DNA from: Taishania pollutisoli
Lineage (GTDB): Bacteria; Bacteroidota; Bacteroidia; Flavobacteriales_D; Crocinitomicaceae
Reading direction: 5' to 3'
DNA: 64,000 nucleotides
Assembly: GCF_014518315.1 (NCBI RefSeq)
Contig: NZ_JACVEL010000002.1
Location: forward strand, 248,001 to 312,000
Shown piece by piece: positions 26,150-35,362 of this stretch (position 1 is its first letter; each line of letters begins with the position of its first letter). The translations under genes and the position numbers were made by a program. The notes under the pieces are model-generated. The model ran no database searches. It was not told where the DNA came from and saw only the letters and a list, made by a program, of their open reading frames with translations.

Positions 26150-27604
26150 ATGTCAGTAAGAAACTTAGAACCGAAAGAAATGTGGAATCATTTTGCAGAC
26201 TTGAATGCAGTTCCACGTCCCTCTAAAAAAGAAGAGCGCGTCATTCAGTTTATGATTGATTTTGGTAAATCACTCGGATTGGAAACGAAAACAGATGCCA
26301 TTCAGAATGTCATTATTAAGAAACCGGCATCTCCGGGAATGGAAAACCGGAAGACTGTGATTCTGCAATCGCACCTGGACATGGTTCACCAGAAAAACGC
26401 GGATACGGTTTTTGATTTCGATACACAAGGCATTGAGATGATTGTAGAAGGTGACTGGGTACGTGCAAATGGTACAACCTTAGGTGCCGATAACGGAATA
26501 GGTGTGGCGACAATTATGGCTGTTCTGGCGTCTGATACGATTCAGCATCCTGCTATTGAAGCCATGTTTACCATCGATGAAGAAACAGGAATGACAGGAG
26601 CAATGCAGCTGGATGGTTCCAATTTTAAAGGAGAAATTTTATTGAATCTCGATACGGAAGACGATGATGAGTTATCGATTGGATGTGCGGGAGGAATTGA
26701 CACCAATACAAAATATACCTATGCCGAAGAAACGGTTGAAGCCGGAAGTGTGCACCTGACGATTTCCATCCGGGGATTACTGGGAGGACACTCCGGAATG
26801 GACATTGACAAAGGAAGAGGAAATGCGAATAAACTGATGAACAGAATTTTGTATCATTTGCTGTCCCTGCACCAATTCCAACTGATTTCAATCGACGGGG
26901 GAAGTCTCCGCAACGCGATTCCGAGAGAATCTACAGTTGTCATTGCCATCGCAAAAGACGATTTGAAAGCCGTAAAAACTTCTATTTCTGAAATCTCGGA
27001 AATTCTGAAACACGAATACAAGACCATTGAACAGGCGTTGGTAATTGCTGTCGAAGAAAAAGGAGCGGGAGGGAAGGCCGTTGCGCATGAGGACATGATC
27101 AAAATTGTTAATGTGCTGTATGCTGTTCCAAATGGTGTATTCCGCATGAGTCCGGATATTGAAGGATTGGTAGAAACTTCTTCAAGTCTGGCGCGAGTTA
27201 TCGTTGCTGATGGAAATTTTGTCACGCAATCATTGCAGCGAAGCAGTGTTGAGTCGACGAAAGCAGACGTTGCCAATGCCGTCAGAACTGCATTTGAAAC
27301 AGCAGGAGTTGCCGTTGTTCAGACAGGTGACTATCCGGGATGGCAGCCGAACCCGAATTCAGAGATTTTAACACTGATGCACCAGTTGTATGTAAAACGT
27401 TTCAATGAAGAACCGCAGATCAAGGCGTGTCACGCAGGATTGGAGTGTGGAATCCTGGGGAAACATCTTCCGGGAGTGGACATGATTTCCTTCGGACCCA
27501 ATATCCGGGCAGCACACTCTCCGGATGAAAAAGTACAGATTTCATCTGTTCAGAAATTCTGGGGATTCTTTCTGGAAGTATTGCAACAAACACCAGTAAA
27601 ATAA
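26150..27604 (+). CDS. pepD: Aminoacyl-histidine dipeptidase (peptidase D, M20 family)
   Basis: 484 residues, cytosolic zinc peptidase that splits Xaa-His and other dipeptides. M20 ligands are visible: HLDMVHQ (His, Asp), GADNGIGVA (bridging Asp), FTIDEETGMTGA (catalytic Glu-Glu), LNLDTEDDDE, and CHAGLECG plus AAHSPDEKV at the C-terminus. The lid domain runs about 190-375 with GLLGGHSGMDI. Length and motif spacing fit PepD rather than PepT or PepV. Single gene with its own promoter. Confidence 0.95.
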   Translation: MSVRNLEPKEMWNHFADLNAVPRPSKKEERVIQFMIDFGKSLGLETKTDAIQNVIIKKPASPGMENRKTVILQSHLDMVHQKNADTVFDFDTQGIEMIVEGDWVRANGTTLGADNGIGVATIMAVLASDTIQHPAIEAMFTIDEETGMTGAMQLDGSNFKGEILLNLDTEDDDELSIGCAGGIDTNTKYTYAEETVEAGSVHLTISIRGLLGGHSGMDIDKGRGNANKLMNRILYHLLSLHQFQLISIDGGSLRNAIPRESTVVIAIAKDDLKAVKTSISEISEILKHEYKTIEQALVIAVEEKGAGGKAVAHEDMIKIVNVLYAVPNGVFRMSPDIEGLVETSSSLARVIVADGNFVTQSLQRSSVESTKADVANAVRTAFETAGVAVVQTGDYPGWQPNPNSEILTLMHQLYVKRFNEEPQIKACHAGLECGILGKHLPGVDMISFGPNIRAAHSPDEKVQISSVQKFWGFFLEVLQQTPVK

Positions 27605-27608
27605 ACTA

Positions 27609-27649
27609 AATCTTCCGGGGGACGGCAACTTGCAATCCCCCGGAAGATT
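27609..27649 (+). other. Strong stem-loop between pepD and the DUF3820 gene
   Basis: AATCTTCCGGGGGA (27609-27622) pairs perfectly with TCCCCCGGAAGATT (27636-27649) around a 13-base loop. No T tract follows, and the next ATG is only 11 bases after the stem. It may end pepD mRNA by processing, act as a weak terminator, or fold over the initiation region of the next gene. Confidence 0.8.
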
Positions 27650-27660
27650 CATCTGTATCA

Positions 27661-27885
27661 ATGTCGGAAAAAACACACCAACAGCAATTAGTTGAGCTGG
27701 CAAATATGAAGATGCCGTTTGGAAAATACCAGGGACGTTACCTGGTGGATTTACCCGAATACTATGTTGTCTGGTATAGAAACAACGGATTTCCAAAAGG
27801 AAAACTGGGTGAGCAGCTCCAACTGATTTATGAAATAAAAGTCAACGGACTGGAGCACTTGATTCGTCCCTTGATCCGGAGGTAA
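27661..27885 (+). CDS. DUF3820 family small protein
   Basis: 74 residues. The core MPFGKYQGRYLVDLPEYYV then GFPKGKLGEQLQLIYEIK matches the DUF3820 family (also labelled quorum-sensing-regulated virulence factor), a small cytosolic protein also found fused to exonuclease domains. Function is not established. It follows pepD by 56 bases with a strong hairpin in between, so its translation or transcription may be regulated. Confidence 0.8.
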   Translation: MSEKTHQQQLVELANMKMPFGKYQGRYLVDLPEYYVVWYRNNGFPKGKLGEQLQLIYEIKVNGLEHLIRPLIRR

Positions 27886-27970
27886 TTGAAAGCAAATGCT
27901 TCTTTTTGAGGCAACTCACGTCTAACTACTACGTCTTGTAATTACTACGCACGCTAAATTGATCCGGATT

Positions 27971-29326
27971 ATGCGCAATTTTCTGTTGTTATTCTTTTCT
28001 TCGTTCTATTTTTCCACAACAGGTATTACACAGGATGTGTGGACACTGGATTCAACTGAAGTACATGTTGAAACAGCAGTTGATGCATCCCTTGTGGATG
28101 GCGCCTGGGATATTCATTGGGGACCGGACAATAAATTGTGGTTTACCGATTTGGAATACATCAAACGATATGATCCTGCCACTTTACTGGTGGATACAGT
28201 GCTGTTCAGGCCGGGTGACAATGGCTTGGGGATTGTAACTCACCCGGATTTGCTGAATGGAACACCTTATGTATTCATCGCATTCGATACTGCTGCTTAC
28301 TATGCATCAAACGATTGGGTAGATGTGTATAGGTATGAATTTTCCGGTGGACAACTCATCAATCCGTTGCTTATTTTTTCGTATTCCCATGTCGGTGAGC
28401 ATGCCGGAGGTCGGATGGTGATCACAGCTGATAATAAATTGATGCTCACAACAGCTGACTACTGGTTTGGCGGAGACCCGTTAAGAGGCAGAACGTTGCG
28501 CCTGAATTTAGATGGCTCCATTCCTGCTGACAATCCCGACCCGACAACCTACGAATATTCTTCCGGACATAGAAACCCGCAGGGATTGGTTCAGATTCCG
28601 AATGGTAACGTTTACAATTCGGAACACGGGCAATTCGGAGTGGATGAAATCAATCTGATCCGACCCGGTCGACATTACGGTTGGCCTGCTTATGACGGAG
28701 ATGCGTGTTCCGACTTTGTTCCCGATAGCTGTAGTTCGGCTACGTATAGTTATGAATCACCTTTACTTCTTCTCACGATGTCACCACCTTCCGGACTGGA
28801 TTTTTATAATCATACAGCTATTCCGGAGTTCTCCAACAGTTTACTGGTAGGAACGTTGGCCAGCCGTGCAATCGATGTGCATACGCTGAATACTGCCGGT
28901 GATGCTGTTACCGGTTCTTTAAGAGTATTTTCTCAAGGATACGGACGGATCAGAGATGTAGCCGTAGCACCTGACGGAAGTGTGTATTTTATCGGGTTTG
29001 ACAGAGATCCCGAATCAAAAAATGCCATTTACAGGATTGTAAACCCATTATCTGTCGGCGTGTCAACTATTGAAAATGAATGGGCGGGGAGTCGCTTGTT
29101 TCCGAACCCGGCACATGATCAGTACAACTTAGTGTTGCATCCATTCAGTGATGGCGTTACAATTGCACTGACACACGTAACCGGTGAAGTGATCTCCTGT
29201 TCGGCTGTTGAGAATGGTGTAAAACAACTGAAATTTTCTACCGCGGAGTTATCCCATGGAATTTATTTTGTTCAAATAATGGTCCGGGGTAGAATCGTTG
29301 AAACATTAAAATTGCTGGTTGAATGA
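27971..29326 (+). CDS. Type IX secreted glucose/sorbosone dehydrogenase-like beta-propeller protein
   Basis: Start at the ATG of MRNFLLLFFSSFYFSTTGITQ (27971), a signal peptide; a TTG four codons upstream is less likely. 451 residues. Residues about 40-350 resemble the PQQ-dependent soluble aldose dehydrogenase family: IHWGPDNKLWFTD, YSSGHRNPQGLVQIPNGNVYNSEHGQFGVDEINLI, and HYGWPAYDGDACSD. The C-terminal part (LFPNPAHDQYNLVL, HGIYFVQIMV) is a type IX sorting domain. Export across the outer membrane is well supported; catalytic activity is not. Confidence 0.88.
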   Translation: MRNFLLLFFSSFYFSTTGITQDVWTLDSTEVHVETAVDASLVDGAWDIHWGPDNKLWFTDLEYIKRYDPATLLVDTVLFRPGDNGLGIVTHPDLLNGTPYVFIAFDTAAYYASNDWVDVYRYEFSGGQLINPLLIFSYSHVGEHAGGRMVITADNKLMLTTADYWFGGDPLRGRTLRLNLDGSIPADNPDPTTYEYSSGHRNPQGLVQIPNGNVYNSEHGQFGVDEINLIRPGRHYGWPAYDGDACSDFVPDSCSSATYSYESPLLLLTMSPPSGLDFYNHTAIPEFSNSLLVGTLASRAIDVHTLNTAGDAVTGSLRVFSQGYGRIRDVAVAPDGSVYFIGFDRDPESKNAIYRIVNPLSVGVSTIENEWAGSRLFPNPAHDQYNLVLHPFSDGVTIALTHVTGEVISCSAVENGVKQLKFSTAELSHGIYFVQIMVRGRIVETLKLLVE

Positions 29327-29363
29327 TGTTTTCAATAAACTATTTGTGCTTTCCGGGATCTGC

Positions 29364-29732
29364 TTACTTCTTGAAAATAAAGTAAACGGCCAGTACCAGG
29401 AATACAAAACCGATCACGTGATTGGTACGTAGGACTTCCCCTTTAAACATCAATAATGTGAAACCGGTAAAAACAACCAGGGTGACGACTTCCTGGATGA
29501 CCTTCAATTGCCAAAGAGAAAACGGGCCGCCATTTCCTTCAAAACCAATTTTATTGGCAGGTACCATTACCATGTATTCAAAGAAAGCAATCAGCCAGCT
29601 GAAAAGGATAACTTTGAACAGGCTCCAATTGGAAAACCAGTTATATTCCTTGAATTTCAAGTGTCCATACCATGCAAATGTCATAAAGATGTTGGACATG
29701 ATTAACAGTAAAATCGTGTACGTCGCTTTCAT
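29364..29732 (-). CDS. DUF486 membrane protein (DMT-like)
   Basis: 122 residues with four membrane helices. The N-terminus ILLLIMSNIFMTFAWYGHLKF is the DUF486 signature; FSWLIAFFEYMVMVPANKIG and the Phe/Leu-rich end complete it. The family resembles half of a drug/metabolite transporter, and may work as a dimer. Substrate unknown. It is single and convergent with the sugar-dehydrogenase-like gene. Confidence 0.88.
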   Translation of the reverse strand: MKATYTILLLIMSNIFMTFAWYGHLKFKEYNWFSNWSLFKVILFSWLIAFFEYMVMVPANKIGFEGNGGPFSLWQLKVIQEVVTLVVFTGFTLLMFKGEVLRTNHVIGFVFLVLAVYFIFKK

Positions 29733-29791
29733 CGGTTAAAAACTTGTTTTCCGTTTAAAATGGATGCAAAGGTATTTTTTTACCACAATTA

Positions 29792-30361
29792 TTACTTGGT
29801 GGTAAACACAATTTTTCCGTTTTTCTTAAGTTCGATTTGCTCCCCTTTGCCACGCAGTTCATACGTATCATTGGTGTACCAGATTCCGGATGCTGCACGT
29901 TCAGCCGTCAGTTCAATCACTTCTCCGTTTAGTGTTAAAGATGCGGTTCCTCGGGAGTTGTTAAAAACCATTGACAATTCAGTTCCTTCTTTGCTTGTTG
30001 CAGTACTTTCAACCACTTCATCACCGGTCGAGAACACCGTTTCCCCGTCTTTTTTCAACTCAATTTCCTCTCCCTTTCCACGTAGTTCAAACGTATCGTC
30101 TTTGTACCAGATTCCGGACGCCGGATGTTGACCAAACAGTTCAATAGATTTTCCCTCATATATAAATGCAACACTTTCTTTGGTGTTGTTGAACGCAAGT
30201 TCCAGTTGCTTTCCTTTGGAATCCGTATAGGTTTTCACAACAATGTCATTCGGATCAATGTGATCCAATGGATGATGACTCACAGATTTCTCTCCGCAGG
30301 AGGAAAAGATTAATACTGCCGGAACAATAAGAAGTGCGAAAAAATGATTTAGTTGCTGCAT
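29792..30361 (-). CDS. Lipoprotein with two MliC-like domains
   Basis: 189 residues. Signal with lipobox LIFSSCGEK (Cys about 22). Two tandem copies of an about 70-residue beta domain follow: residues about 42-110 (VKTYTDSKGKQLELAFNNTKESVAFIYEG ... GIWYKDDTFELRGKGEEIELKKDGETVF) and about 116-187 (ATSKEGTELSMVFNNSRGTASLTLNG ... GIWYTNDTYELRGKGEQIELKKNGKIVF). The pattern fits MliC/PliC inhibitors of c-type lysozyme, which protect the wall from host or predator lysozyme. The inhibitor role is inference from fold pattern. Confidence 0.78.
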   Translation of the reverse strand: MQQLNHFFALLIVPAVLIFSSCGEKSVSHHPLDHIDPNDIVVKTYTDSKGKQLELAFNNTKESVAFIYEGKSIELFGQHPASGIWYKDDTFELRGKGEEIELKKDGETVFSTGDEVVESTATSKEGTELSMVFNNSRGTASLTLNGEVIELTAERAASGIWYTNDTYELRGKGEQIELKKNGKIVFTTK

Positions 30362-30502
30362 GACGTGCTGTTTTATAGATACGACACCTAAAGATATTAA
30401 AAAATAACAATTGTATCAATTGAAGGGTAAAATACTTAATTTAGTACTGTTTTATGCAATGGTTGCAGGTAAAACTGCCTTTACAGAAAAAGAACGGACA
30501 GA

Positions 30503-32557
30503 ATGAAACTCGGAAACGTATTCAAAAAGAAACCAAAAGAACAGAACAAACGAGCGATTTTAGAAGAATTGTTCCAAAAATATACATCGTTTTCTTCAGA
30601 TTCAGTAACATATACGGGAATTGAATTGCTGGTAGACGTTGTGGATGTATTCCGCCCGGCTGATATGAAGCAGTTTGAGAACGTTGACTTATCTCCGTTA
30701 CTCGATTTACTTATTGAAAAGGAAGCGTGTAAAGATTTTTTTGCGACGTATATTTCCAACCTGCTCAAGCACAAAGAACTTGACCGGATTATTTCAGATA
30801 CAGGCATTCTCAAGGATACAGATTTTTTGTACGAAGTGAGAAAACGGATTATTGAAAAGATTTTACCGGTACAACCTTCTGAAGACACCCTGCAGTTTGT
30901 CCTCAACCAGGTCTTTTATTCCAGCTCCGATCCAATCTGGCTGGGTACGATTCCCAAGCAACAGATTGATCAATTATATGCTTTGTGTGCATTTCGATCT
31001 GTTTACCATGGAAGCAAAGACAATTTCGCACTGGCGGAAATCATGTATGGAGTTGAAGTGCTGGTCAACCGGATTTCCGGGAAAGCGATGGAAACAGATG
31101 TCAATAAAATGGTACCCGAATTGCAGAATTTCGACAGCCCTTTTATTGCGATTCAACGGGAAATTGCTGATTTGAATGAACGGTTGATGGCTTCCCCTGA
31201 GCGGTATGTATCATCGAATGACCTTGCTTATAAGCAAATTTTACTGCTGCACAAACAGTGTGAAAAATACGTGGATACGGCATTCAACAATTCACATAAA
31301 TATGGTATTTCATTAAAGGTAAACCAATCGTTGTTGAGAATCCGCCAGCAGTTAGACAGGATCAAACAACTACTACCTTTTTTTGCATTGGATTCAGAGC
31401 ATGATGCCGACCGAAAAACAATTGACCTGGGATTGTTGCTGATCCGGTACAATTGCCATAAAAACAACGTTCGAAAGTTGATTAACGAGAGTACACAGTT
31501 ACTTTCTTATGAAATTACACAGCATACGGCGCAGACAGGTGAACATTACATAACCAGGACGCGAAAAGAGTATTTCAAAATGCTGCGAACGGCTGCAGGA
31601 GGGGGATTAATTGTGGCCTTTCTATGTGTATTCAAGGTGTTGCTGGGTAAAATTGAAACAAGTGATTTCGGGCACGCATTGCTTTACAGCATGAATTACT
31701 CGATCGGATTCATCGCCATTTATCTTTTCGGATGTACGCTTGCAACCAAACAACCAGCTATGACGGCTTCAGCACTGGTCAGTGCACTGGAAAACGGAAA
31801 GAAAATCAATGGAAAAGACGATCCGGATAAATACCGCAACTTTGCTGTGTTTTTTGCCCGTGTCTTTCGGTCTCAGTTCATTGCGTTTTTCGGAAATGTA
31901 ATGTTTGCTTTTCCCATAGCACTGCTGTTGATTTGGGGAATTGACAGTGTGTTTCATTACAACATCGCAGAAAAAAAGTGGTTTACACTTGTGAATGACC
32001 TCAATCCGATGGGGTCACCTGCAATTTTTCATGCTGCGATTGCCGGTTTTTTCTTGTTTATATCGGGGATTATAGCAGGAAGTATTGCTAACAGGGACAA
32101 ACACAACTCTGTTTATTATCGTATCCAGGAACATCCCATTTTAAAGAAAACATTCGGAAAAGAGCGCACCAAACGGTTTTCCAAATTTTATGAGAAAAAA
32201 TGGGCGGGTATCATTTCCAATTTCTGGTTTGGTGTGTTTATGGGAAGTACGGCTTCGATCGGTATTTTTATAGGGTTGAATCTGGACATTCGCCACATTA
32301 CGTTTGCGAGCGGAAACCTGGCACTTGGATTGTACGGTGCCGACTTTCAGCTGTCGACGGACATGATCGTCTGGGGAATCATCGGGATCGGTGTGATCGG
32401 GTTGGTTAACTTCCTTGTCAGTTTTGCACTTTCACTGATACTTGCGTTTCGGTCACGGAGCATCCCGTTCATTGAATTGCGATTGGTTGCCGGCTCTATC
32501 TGGAAGCATTTCAAACAAAAACCCTTGCATTTCTTTTTTCCGCCACGAACCTCTTAA
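30503..32557 (+). CDS. PF10136 membrane protein (named site-specific recombinase Gcr in databases)
   Basis: 684 residues: a helical cytosolic half (about 1-350) and a C-terminal membrane half with about six helices. The GCTLATKQPAMTASALVSALE block is the family hallmark. The family is named after Neisseria gcr, but nothing in the sequence resembles a recombinase, and a membrane function is more likely. Its stop overlaps the convergent esterase gene by 4 bases. Confidence 0.82.
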   Translation: MKLGNVFKKKPKEQNKRAILEELFQKYTSFSSDSVTYTGIELLVDVVDVFRPADMKQFENVDLSPLLDLLIEKEACKDFFATYISNLLKHKELDRIISDTGILKDTDFLYEVRKRIIEKILPVQPSEDTLQFVLNQVFYSSSDPIWLGTIPKQQIDQLYALCAFRSVYHGSKDNFALAEIMYGVEVLVNRISGKAMETDVNKMVPELQNFDSPFIAIQREIADLNERLMASPERYVSSNDLAYKQILLLHKQCEKYVDTAFNNSHKYGISLKVNQSLLRIRQQLDRIKQLLPFFALDSEHDADRKTIDLGLLLIRYNCHKNNVRKLINESTQLLSYEITQHTAQTGEHYITRTRKEYFKMLRTAAGGGLIVAFLCVFKVLLGKIETSDFGHALLYSMNYSIGFIAIYLFGCTLATKQPAMTASALVSALENGKKINGKDDPDKYRNFAVFFARVFRSQFIAFFGNVMFAFPIALLLIWGIDSVFHYNIAEKKWFTLVNDLNPMGSPAIFHAAIAGFFLFISGIIAGSIANRDKHNSVYYRIQEHPILKKTFGKERTKRFSKFYEKKWAGIISNFWFGVFMGSTASIGIFIGLNLDIRHITFASGNLALGLYGADFQLSTDMIVWGIIGIGVIGLVNFLVSFALSLILAFRSRSIPFIELRLVAGSIWKHFKQKPLHFFFPPRTS

Positions 32558-33366
32558 TGAGTTTTGCTGCCTGAAAACAGCTGATGAAACGCCTGGTAGA
32601 TACTATTGTGTAAAATAGAGGCATGATCTTCCGACTTCATTTTATTGAAAGTGATTTTCTGATAGTTCGATAGAATTTTTGCCAGCTTGGCAGCATCTTT
32701 TTGCATAATTGGATGCTCTTTCCCGCCAACAGCAATGTACACAAAACGATCGTGTTGTGTTTGCTGACGAATCAATCCATCGGCCTGGTTAATCAGGGAC
32801 TGATCATCCCACCATAAGCTTGGACTGATGATCAGGTAGTGTGAAAACAATTCCGGTTTTTTCAGTAAAATTTCAGTTGCCAGCAAACCGCCAAGTGACT
32901 GCCCGATGAGGTAATTGGTTCCGTTTGTTTTATACTGTTGCTCAACATATGGTTTTAATTCCGTCTCTACAAATTGAATGAATGGATCGGAATGACCGGT
33001 CGTGGGATATGCCTGTTTTAATTCCTCAACGGTTGTGGGATGAGTAAAATCGCGCTTTCGGTCTATGTTCTCAATGCCGATAAGAATCACTTCCGGCATC
33101 TGGAATGTCATGTGGTAAAACTGTACCAAACCGGCGATGTGCAAAAAATCTTCGTGGTAAGAACCGTCCAGCAAATAGATAACGGGATAACTTTTTGTCC
33201 GGTCAAATGAATCGGGTAGATAGACATTTAATCTCCGTTCTTCGTTCAAAACAGAAGAATACACGGTTTTGATTTCGCCGATTTGCAATGGCTGTGTGCT
33301 GCTTTCCTGTGCGTTAGTCTGAAAAACAAAGAAATACAGGAGAAGAAAAAGAAAAAAACGGTTCAT
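32554..33366 (-). CDS. Secreted esterase, alpha/beta hydrolase (PF00756)
   Basis: 270 residues, signal peptide MNRFFLFLLLYFFVFQTNAQ. Fold landmarks: RRLNVYLPDSF, PVIYLLDGSYH, IGQSLGGLLA with the nucleophile Ser in GxSxGG, ISPSLWWDD, and SEDHASILH with the likely catalytic His. This is the esterase D/antigen 85/IroE-type family; siderophore or xylan esters are possible substrates but cannot be told apart here. Convergent with the PF10136 gene. Confidence 0.88.
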   Translation of the reverse strand: MNRFFLFLLLYFFVFQTNAQESSTQPLQIGEIKTVYSSVLNEERRLNVYLPDSFDRTKSYPVIYLLDGSYHEDFLHIAGLVQFYHMTFQMPEVILIGIENIDRKRDFTHPTTVEELKQAYPTTGHSDPFIQFVETELKPYVEQQYKTNGTNYLIGQSLGGLLATEILLKKPELFSHYLIISPSLWWDDQSLINQADGLIRQQTQHDRFVYIAVGGKEHPIMQKDAAKLAKILSNYQKITFNKMKSEDHASILHNSIYQAFHQLFSGSKTH

Positions 33367-33393
33367 AATTCGATTGTTGAGAACGCGACCAAG

Positions 33394-34317
33394 TTACGCA
33401 TTATCTGCGATGATTTTTACCACTACGTTTCCTTTTTTACGGCCTGTGTCCACATAACGGTGTGCTTCAACGATTTCCGTTAAGAGGTAACTTTTATCGA
33501 TGTGGGCATGTAATTTTCCTGCTTCAAACAATTGTTTTAGAAACGTGATCTCCTTTTTCCGTTCTTTCGCCATTGATAATCCCCCTACCGTCAGGTAAAT
33601 TCCGTTTGGCTTTAACAGTGCGGCAAACGTTTTTTTTGTCGTTTTCCCGACAGCATCGTACACCATATCGAATGGATCGTTTAATTGCTTGTAGGCTTCA
33701 CTGGTGTATACCACAATTGCATCACTTCCGAGTTGCCGGGCTAATTCCACACCTTGTTCACTACAAACAGCAGTAACTACCGCACCGTGCGAGCGGGCGA
33801 TTTCCACACCGGCTGCTCCGACAGATCCCGTGGCACCGTAGATTAATACGCGTTGGCCGGCTTTAATTCCTGCTTTGTGAAGAAAGAATGCAGATGTCAT
33901 TCCGCCAAATAAAATGGCGGCAGCTTCTTCAAATGTAGCGTTGGAAGGTTTGTGATCAATCGGGCTGTCTTCCGCTACGGTAATATATTCCGCGTATGTA
34001 CCGAATTTGAAGCCACGGCTTCCGAATACTTCATCTCCGGGTTGGAACTGACGTACCTGTTTCCCGACCGCTTCTACCACACCGGAATAGATTGTTCCCA
34101 ATACCGGTTTGCGGGGACCTTTAAACCCCAGAACGAATCGCATAATGATTTTCATAAAACCATCCACAGCCAGTCCCCGAACCCTGACATCTCCTGAATT
34201 GACAGCTGTTGCATGAATTTTTACCAATACTTCATTGTCCTTTGGTACCGGTTTTTTGAGGGTGGTTAGTTGTAGAACTTCAGGTGCGCCGTAGGTGGTG
34301 CAAATCACCGCTTTCAT
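33394..34317 (-). CDS. Zinc-independent quinone oxidoreductase-type alcohol dehydrogenase
   Basis: 307 residues from MKAVICTTYGAPEVLQL (34317); in-frame ATGs 6 and 14 codons upstream would lie deeper in the preceding gene. Medium-chain dehydrogenase fold: TAVNSGDVRVRG, YSGVVEAVGKQVRQFQPGDEVFG, and NADPH loop YGATGSVGAAGVEIA. The cysteines of the structural zinc loop are absent, so it belongs to the quinone oxidoreductase/enoyl reductase branch. It overlaps the end of the upstream membrane protein gene by 38 bases. Confidence 0.88.
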   Translation of the reverse strand: MKAVICTTYGAPEVLQLTTLKKPVPKDNEVLVKIHATAVNSGDVRVRGLAVDGFMKIIMRFVLGFKGPRKPVLGTIYSGVVEAVGKQVRQFQPGDEVFGSRGFKFGTYAEYITVAEDSPIDHKPSNATFEEAAAILFGGMTSAFFLHKAGIKAGQRVLIYGATGSVGAAGVEIARSHGAVVTAVCSEQGVELARQLGSDAIVVYTSEAYKQLNDPFDMVYDAVGKTTKKTFAALLKPNGIYLTVGGLSMAKERKKEITFLKQLFEAGKLHAHIDKSYLLTEIVEAHRYVDTGRKKGNVVVKIIADNA

Positions 34318-34744
34318 GTTCGTTGGTTGTGTCATAGTGTATGGCAGTTTTAAATTCATTAATGGCTAAACTGATTATTACTCCTATTTCAATTAAAAAG
34401 TAACTGAGACCGATAATAGAAATTGTTTCAAAATGAAGAATCAGTAAAAGTCCGGTAAAAATACAGTAAAGAATATTTGCTGTGCCGATGATTACGAGAA
34501 AAAGATTTCGCCCGGATGTTAAAAAGAAAAAACAACAGAAAGAATACAAACTCAATCCTCCTGCAATGACAGCGAGAATGTTCAGAACATGAGCAGGTAT
34601 TCCGATGTGAAATTGAAAAGGCTTGAGTATGAATAGCATGCAGACAGCTGTCAGTAACGCGCCGATCGCATCGATGAGAAAAAGCAATTTAGGGGAACGA
34701 CTAATTCTGCGGAATCGCTGTTTATTGTTCAATGAGGATGTCAT
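34280..34744 (-). CDS. Four-helix membrane protein, unknown
   Basis: 154 residues. Basic N-terminus then four membrane helices (about 20-42, 52-76, 80-102, 106-128) and a charged tail with NEHESGDLHHLRRT. No family recognised. It overlaps the pentapeptide gene end by 23 bases and the oxidoreductase start by 38 bases, so the three genes 35288-33394 form one tightly overlapping unit. Confidence 0.7.
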   Translation of the reverse strand: MTSSLNNKQRFRRISRSPKLLFLIDAIGALLTAVCMLFILKPFQFHIGIPAHVLNILAVIAGGLSLYSFCCFFFLTSGRNLFLVIIGTANILYCIFTGLLLILHFETISIIGLSYFLIEIGVIISLAINEFKTAIHYDTTNEHESGDLHHLRRT

Positions 34745-35288
34745 ATTTGTTGAGAAGACCGGTAATAGCGGGGAGTGAAAACCGGGCTTTTTTGATTTTG
34801 TTTTGCTCCGGGTTGATTACATAATTAACCGCAGATCTGAAATCTGCTTTTACCAGGGTTGTCTGATCGAAAACAGCTCCTCTCAGGTCACAGTTGTTAA
34901 AAACGGATTCAGACAAATCGCTGTTCGAAAAATCAACCTCTTCTAACTGGCAGGAGACAAAATTTGTCTTTCGGATTTTTAACTCGAAATAGGAAGAATG
35001 TCTGAGTTGACAATTTTCAAATGAAAATTCAATTCCGAACGGATTGCAGGCGTCAAACCGGAGTCCGAGCATTTTGCAATCCTTAAAATGTACATTCCTG
35101 AATGCCGTTTGCGTCAGTTTGGCAAGACTGAGGTTACATTCTTCGAATGTGCAGTCATTGAATCGAACCTGAGATAAATCACTTTGTTCAAAATTACAGG
35201 CAATAAAGGTGCAATTATCAAATTCAGAATGGGGGACAGATCGGGTAAAATCCAGTCCTTTAAATGTATTGTCCTGTATATAACTCAT
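34722..35288 (-). CDS. Pentapeptide-repeat protein (McbG/Qnr-like fold)
   Basis: 188 residues made almost wholly of A(D/N)LxF-type pentapeptides: DFTRSVPHSEFDNCTFIACNF, FEQSDLSQVRFNDCTF, VDFSNSDLSESVFNNCDL, LRGAVFDQTTLVKADFRSA, giving about 20-25 repeats and a right-handed quadrilateral helix; the tail PAITGLLNKYDILIE is the typical dimerising cap. McbG and Qnr proteins of this shape protect gyrase and topoisomerase IV. Whether this one does is unknown. Topoisomerase IV genes lie 1.5 kb upstream on the same strand. Confidence 0.85.
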   Translation of the reverse strand: MSYIQDNTFKGLDFTRSVPHSEFDNCTFIACNFEQSDLSQVRFNDCTFEECNLSLAKLTQTAFRNVHFKDCKMLGLRFDACNPFGIEFSFENCQLRHSSYFELKIRKTNFVSCQLEEVDFSNSDLSESVFNNCDLRGAVFDQTTLVKADFRSAVNYVINPEQNKIKKARFSLPAITGLLNKYDILIEQ

Positions 35289-35362
35289 ACCGGTAAATGT
35301 ACAAAATTAGAACCGTTGAACGGAGAGAAAGAAATCAAATTACTCAAAATTTTCCTTGTTTT

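Noticed and set aside
27886-27970. Weak hairpin AAGCA/TGCTT after the DUF3820 gene
   Set aside because: Only a 5-base stem with a 2-base loop; too weak to call a terminator despite the following T run.
30503-32557. Site-specific recombinase, as the family name suggests
   Set aside because: No recombinase catalytic motif; the C-terminal half is a multi-helix membrane region. No sign of a mobile element or attachment sites around it.
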